Shown: positions 60,247 through 64,000 of the stretch, in pieces
Layout of the letters: each line of letters opens with the position of its first letter
Position numbering within the stretch: position 1 is the first letter of the stretch
NCBI RefSeq assembly: GCF_019320115.1
Contig: NC_089587.1
Coordinates: forward strand, 108,301,158 to 108,365,157
DNA length: 64,000 nt
DNA from: Miscanthus floridulus
Lineage: Eukaryota > Streptophyta > Magnoliopsida > Poales > Poaceae
Direction: 5' to 3'
Notes under the pieces: generated by a model
The model's database searches: none
What the model saw: only the letters and a program-made list of their open reading frames with translations
Told to the model about the DNA's origin: nothing
Position numbers and translations under genes: made by a program

Positions 60247-61460
60247 AGGCTTGAAAGGCTAGATCATGTCCAGTCCCCTGCATGCAAATGGCCAAGAAGC
60301 TGGGATGGTCTGCAATTCCTGCGCTGGCATGTGTATTTGCTTGGCGCAAAATTGACATCCTTCACAACGTCAGACGAGGTCTTCTACGTCGGTGATGGTC
60401 ATGGGCCAGTAAAAACTAGCTCAAAAAGCTTTGTCGATCAAGTCTCTGGAGGCCACGTGGTTGCCATAGGAACCAGAGTGAATTTCAAGAAGTAATTTCA
60501 CTCCCTCTTCTTGGGTGATGCATTTCTGCAGTATCCCTTTCTTGGCACTTTTTCTCATCAAGTTCTCATCTACTAGCACATAATGCTTACTGCGATGGAT
60601 GAGGCATTCAGTTTCAGTCTTATCAGCTGGTACGTCGACGTTGGTGAGGTACTTGATAAACTGTTCCCTCCAATCTACGGCCGGTGAAGGTTCTACAAGT
60701 ACTAGCTGCTCGGCGGGGGGGATTTCTTGAACTTCCTTCTCTTCCTTAATAGACGGCGTAAAGAGGTCTTGAACGAAGATCCTAGGCGAAATCATGGTGT
60801 GAGAAGAGCCTATCTTAGATAGGTGGTCGGTGAACTGATTTTGGTCTTGTTCCACGTGGTGGTACTCAATACCGTAGAACTTTCCTTCAAGTTTCCTGAT
60901 CTCGGTGCAATATGTGTCTATCTTCTTACTAGAACAGGACCAATCTTTATTGACCTAGTTTATGACCAGCGCAGAGTCTCCGTATACCATGAGGCATTTG
61001 ACACCAAGCTCGATGGCTATATGGAGTCTGTGGAGACATGCTTCATATTCTACGGTGTTGTTGGAAGCTAGGAAATGAATTCAGAGGACGTAACGGAGCT
61101 TGTCCTTAGTTGGAGTAATGAATAAAATGCCTGCACTAGCACCGTTGATGTTGAGGGCACCATCAAAGTACATCACCCAGTGCTTGGGGCAAGCAACAGG
61201 GATGGACTCTTAGATCTCAGTCCACTCAGTGATGAAGTCAGTCAACACATGTGACTTAATGGTAGGCCTACTTCTGAATTCTATGGAGTAAGTGCCGAGC
61301 TTGATAGCCCACTTGATGATGCGGCCATTGGCCTCTTTATTGCAGAGGATGTCCCCTAGAGGGAACTCGGTGACCATGGCAATCTTGTAGTACTCGAAGT
61401 AATGACAGAGCTTGCACGACATGTTCAGAATGGTGTATAACAACTTTTGAACCTGAGGGT
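60247..61460 (-). pseudogene. Tat archaeal-type RNase H and integrase zinc region
   Basis: The minus strand reads KWAIKLGTYSIEFRSRPTIK and VLTDFITEWTEI (61210-61300), then HWVMYFDGALNINGA, NNTVEYEACLH and YGDSALVIN. The segment 60855-60421 follows with YHHVEQDQNQFTDHLSKIG and an integrase zinc region (IHSGSYGNHVASRDLIDK, CEGCQFCAKQ). This is the additional RNase H that marks Tat elements. Several stops interrupt it. Confidence 0.8.
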
Positions 61461-61461
61461 A

Positions 61462-61466
61462 AAGAG
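61462..61466. repeat. Left target-site duplication AAGAG of Cassandra
   Basis: AAGAG recurs at 62217-62221 directly after the second LTR. Confidence 0.93.
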
Positions 61467-61502
61467 TGTAACATCCCGGCCCAGGGCTTAACAGGATTAA
61501 TA

Positions 61503-61625
61503 GGATACTCATACCAATAAGTTGCAACTTCTTTTCCGGAAGCCCATCTGCAAATAACTCCGAGGTTAAGCATGCTTGGCCTGGAGCGATGGGTGACCGA
61601 CCGAGAAGTTCTTCCCGGGTGCGCA
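61503..61625 (+). ncRNA. 5S-rRNA-like domain in Cassandra LTR 1
   Basis: The segment follows the 5S order: GGATACTCATACCAATAAGT, CCCATCTGCAAATAACTCCG, GGTTAAGCATGCTTGGC (box A region, one change from 5S) and GATGGGTGACCGACC (box C region). It would be read by RNA polymerase III if active. It is not a true 5S gene. Confidence 0.85.
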
Positions 61626-61979
61626 CGAGTGAGGACAAAGTGCGCAGAAAAGACATGTGTTGGTCTGTGAGGGCAGTCTATATCCTAGAGAAGCTGTCAA
61701 ATCTAAGCGGGCCCGGCCTCGGAGAGGCAGGACGTTATAGAATGGTATCAGAGCCGACTCTCGCGGTTTCACGGGCGCGTGTGTCGCAGTTGCGCAGGCA
61801 TGGTGCGCATGGCTGGTGTGGATCCAGCGTGGTCACACAGCATGGCACATGCGCTGGCTCTAGACACATGGACGTGGCCAAGAGAGGACGCTCCTGGCTT
61901 CGGATTGATCGACGAGGACATCGATCTCTTAAGGGGGTGAGGATGTAACATCCCGGCCCAGGGCTTAACAGGATTAATA

Positions 61980-62102
61980 GGATACTCATACCAATAAGTT
62001 GCAACTTCTTTTCCGGAAGCCCATCTGCAAATAACTCCGAGGTTAAGCGTGCTTGGCCTGGAGCGATGGGTGACCGACCGGAAAGTTCTTCTCGGGTGCG
62101 CA
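61980..62102 (+). ncRNA. 5S-rRNA-like domain in Cassandra LTR 2
   Basis: Same domain offset by 477 bp. Here the box A region GGTTAAGCGTGCTTGG is identical to plant 5S, unlike LTR 1, which has GCATGC. Confidence 0.85.
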
Positions 62103-62216
62103 CGAGTGAGGACAAAGTGCGCAGAAAAGACATGTGTTGGTCTGTGAGGGCAGTCTATATCCTAGAGAAGCTGTCAAATGTAAGCGGGCCCGGCCTCGGA
62201 GAGGCAGGACGTTACA

Positions 62217-62221
62217 AAGAG
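62217..62221. repeat. Right target-site duplication AAGAG of Cassandra
   Basis: Second copy; Tat RNase H sequence resumes here. Confidence 0.93.
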
Positions 62222-63482
62222 TTTTGGACTCATTAAGAACCTCATTGATGAAGTAGATTGGACATTATACCTTATAGGCGTGTCCAACTTCCTCGCACTC
62301 AACGACGATAGCTGTGCTAGCGACGCGAGAAGTGGGGGCGATGTAGATCAATAGGGTTTCGTCTGGTTGAGGCGCCGTCATGATCGGAGCCTTCATTAGA
62401 AACAACTTGAGCTGCTCGAAAGCTGTATCAGCCTCCTCTGACCAGGAGAAGCTCTCGAAGGCCTTGAGAAGTTTGAAGAATGGTAGTCCCTTTTCGCCAA
62501 GACATGATATAAAGTGGTTGAGAGCAGCCATGCACCCTATGAGCTTCTGTATATCCTTTACGTAGGTTGGTTGTTTCATATTGGTAATGGCAGAGACCTT
62601 GTCGGGGTTGGGTTCGATACCACGGGCACTGATGATGTAGCCTAGGAGTATGCCGGATGGAACTCCAAAGATGCACTTTGAAGGGTTCAACTTCCTTCTG
62701 TATCTTTTTATGTTGGCGAACGTTTCTTCGAGGTCAACGATAAGATTGTTGGCGGTTTTGGATTTGACGACCACATCATCGATGTAAGCTTCGATGTTGT
62801 GGCCTATCTATTGATCAAGGCACATCTAGATGGCCCTTTGGTAGGTCACCCTGATGTTTTTGAGTCTAAAGGACATGGTGGTATAGCAATACACACCGAA
62901 AGGCTTGATGAATGATGTTTTGATCTGGTCATCTTCTTTGAGGGATATCTGGTGATAGCTGGAGTAACAGTTGAGAAAGGAGAGGAGCTCGCAACCGGCG
63001 GTGGAGTCTACAACCTCTTTTATCTGAGGCAGGCCAAAGGGGTCTTTAGGGTAGTGTTTGTTGAGATTGGTGTAATCAACGCACATTCTCCATTCTTTAT
63101 TCTTTTTATGAACAAGAACTGGATTTGCTAACCACTCGGGATGATACACTTCTTTAATAAATCCGGTAGCTAGGACCCATTTTATTTCTACACTAATAGC
63201 CTCCTTCTTGTCTGGCATGAATCATTGGAGTTTCTGCTTGATCGGTTTGGCGGTCGATGAGACATTCAAGGAGTGCTCAATCTTCTCCCGTGGTGCCCCC
63301 AGCATGTTTGCAGGTTTCTAAGCAAACACATCGGCGTTGGCACATAGGAAGGAGACGAATGCACTTTCCTATTTGGGGTCGAGATGAGCCCCAATCTTAA
63401 TGGTCTAGGAGGGGTCATCGAGGTCGAGGCTGACCTCCTTCATTTCCTTTGACTTGGTGGAGGCACGAGGAGGCTCCAGCGC
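62222..63482 (-). pseudogene. Tat reverse transcriptase and RNase H
   Basis: The segment 63218-62826 has EWRMCVDYTNLNKHYPKDPF and SSYHQISLKEDD. The catalytic YIDD codons are at 62775-62786, followed by the 62774-62265 segment with LNPSKCIFGVPSG, ISARGIEPNPDKV and the RNase H start ETLLIYIAPTSRVAS. Stops at 62826 and near 62814 split it, and Cassandra cuts RNase H at 62221. Upstream (63219-63482) is the protease-RT linker with several stops, itself ended by an LTR insertion. Confidence 0.85.
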
Positions 63483-64000
63483 AGTAACACCCTGGGTGTT
63501 ACATTGTACCGTTTTTGCTAAAACATTGCATGAGCATCTTACTTATGTGCAAATGTGTATGACATGAATTACAAATCAATGTTTGGCACTGGAAACATTT
63601 ATATGAAACAAGAAACGAATGTTACGTTTCATGTCGCATAAAATTGTTTAGTATTCTAATCGAATGTTTATCGAAACAAAAATGCTATAGAACATTTTGC
63701 GAAAAGCGATAAAACATGTGCGGTCAAGGACAAGGATAGCTAGCTAGTACATCCAGTAGGTCGGATTTGGGATTCGACGCAAAATCGTTTGAATCGACGT
63801 CATTCCGAGTAAGTTTTAAAATGGGTCGACGAAGCTACTTTTGGCAAGTTTTGTAGGGCGATTGGCTTAGGAGGTTGCGCGATGTCATGACTTCGGTGGA
63901 TAGCTTGATGTACCCTCTTGCACATTGAACAATTAGTCTGGCATTTGGAGCATTGTGTACAAGTTTTCTAACTGCTTTAAAAAGCATGCATGGCACATGG
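63483..64000 (+). mobile_element. Start of another LTR of the Tekay-like superfamily (partial)
   Basis: The sequence changes abruptly at 63483 to AGTAACACCCTGGGTG, close to TGTAACACCTCGGGTG of the solo LTR at 12293. GTAACACCC T GGGTGTTAC (63484-63502) is a perfect 9-bp-arm palindrome. It runs to the window end, so whether it is a full element or a solo LTR cannot be told. No ORF is seen. Confidence 0.7.

Larger units (their letters stand above)
61467..62216 (+). mobile_element. Cassandra: Cassandra TRIM retrotransposon, complete (750 bp)
   Basis: It has two 273-bp LTRs (61467-61739, 61944-62216), both starting TGTAACATCCCGGCCCAGGG. A tRNA-iMet PBS TGGTATCAGAGCC is at 61743-61755 and a PPT AAGGGGGTGAGGA at 61931-61943. 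The 204-bp interior has no coding capacity. Both LTRs carry a 5S-rRNA-like domain, the defining feature of Cassandra elements. The two LTRs differ at only a handful of positions, and the TSD AAGAG is perfect. It depends on other elements' proteins to move. It interrupts the RNase H region of the Tat pol. Confidence 0.95.
39311..64000 (-). mobile_element. Tat-lineage gypsy element, partial, carrying three nested insertions
   Basis: It starts with an LTR (39311-39780) and has minus-strand pol remnants between 59430 and 63482 in the order RT, RNase H, archaeal-type RNase H, integrase. A second RNase H after the first is the mark of the Tat (Tat/Ogre/Retand-like) clade. Between pol and the 3' LTR lies a gene on the opposite strand, as in other Tat elements with additional ORFs. 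It is interrupted by the chromovirus (43913-58672), Cassandra (61467-62216) and another LTR from 63483. Gag and the 5' LTR are outside the window. GCATG at 39306-39310 would be the left target duplication. Confidence 0.85.

Noticed and set aside
61210..61656. Apparent 148-aa pol ORF, and similar 61735-62133
   Set aside because: The first part of 61210-61656 is a chance frame through Cassandra joined to genuine Tat sequence after 61462; 61735-62133 lies wholly in Cassandra.
61743..61755. tRNA gene candidate from TGGTATCAGAGCC
   Set aside because: It is a primer-binding site complementary to a tRNA 3' end, without a cloverleaf.
61503..62102. Tandem 5S rRNA genes
   Set aside because: The 5S-like segments are inside TRIM LTRs with PBS, PPT and TSD, so they belong to Cassandra, not to a 5S array.

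Overview
The window looks like nuclear DNA from a large-genome grass, most plausibly an Andropogoneae species such as sorghum, Miscanthus or sugarcane; the species is an inference. The evidence is a spliced plant gene with GT-AG borders and a plant TATA box, plus plant-only element families: a Sirevirus (copia), chromovirus and Tat-type gypsy elements, a Cassandra TRIM and Tourist/Stowaway MITEs. There are no operons, bacterial genes or CRISPR arrays. One real host gene is visible: a minus-strand OXIDATIVE STRESS 3 (OXS3)-like gene at 18531-21061, with two exons, one 1.85-kb intron and a TATA box near 21335-21345. Almost everything else is transposable-element or rDNA-derived sequence, nested several layers deep.

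Left part (1-18140): the 3' end of a LINE, a Tourist-like MITE, then a DNA-element arm rich in GCAACAT repeats (1621-2580). A 14-kb Sirevirus (2586-16611, minus strand, TSD TAGAG) is inserted in that DNA element. The Sirevirus carries a 3.57-kb solo LTR of a gypsy family in its own 5' LTR (12293-15861, TSD AGTAT). An inverted copy of the DNA-element arm closes the block (17584-18136).

Middle (18140-30434): the OXS3-like gene with a truncated LINE in its intron; a MITE with a Stowaway nested in it; a fragment of a Mutator-like transposase; then plus-strand sequence that looks like a decayed rDNA unit. That unit has spacer-like subrepeats, split by a 4.05-kb solo LTR (24400-28449, TSD CAAGC), a probable external transcribed spacer, and the first ~594 nt of an 18S rRNA pseudogene (29828-30421). 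The 18S fragment is fused through a 13-bp templated filler to a truncated LTR.

Right part (30435-64000): a Russian-doll array on the minus strand. A non-autonomous derivative of the Tekay-like gypsy family (30435-39310 and beyond) has no pol but keeps a decayed ORF. Its right LTR is interrupted by a Tat-type gypsy element (39311 to past the window end), which has minus-strand pol remnants and a plus-strand (antisense) additional gene. That gene is itself interrupted by a very young, nearly intact Tekay-like chromovirus (43913-58672, TSD GATAG; LTRs differ by about ten substitutions; one in-frame stop in integrase). The Tat pol also carries a complete 750-bp Cassandra TRIM with 5S-rRNA-like LTRs (61467-62216, TSD AAGAG) and, at 63483, the start of another LTR related to the Tekay group.

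Order of events read from nesting: the rDNA/LTR fusion and Tekay-derivative insertion are old; Tat inserted next; Cassandra, the Tekay chromovirus and the 63483 LTR came later. At least five LTRs of one superfamily are present, all with ends of the type TGTAACACC / GGTTCTGnnACA, two as solo LTRs. LTR-LTR recombination has therefore been active here.
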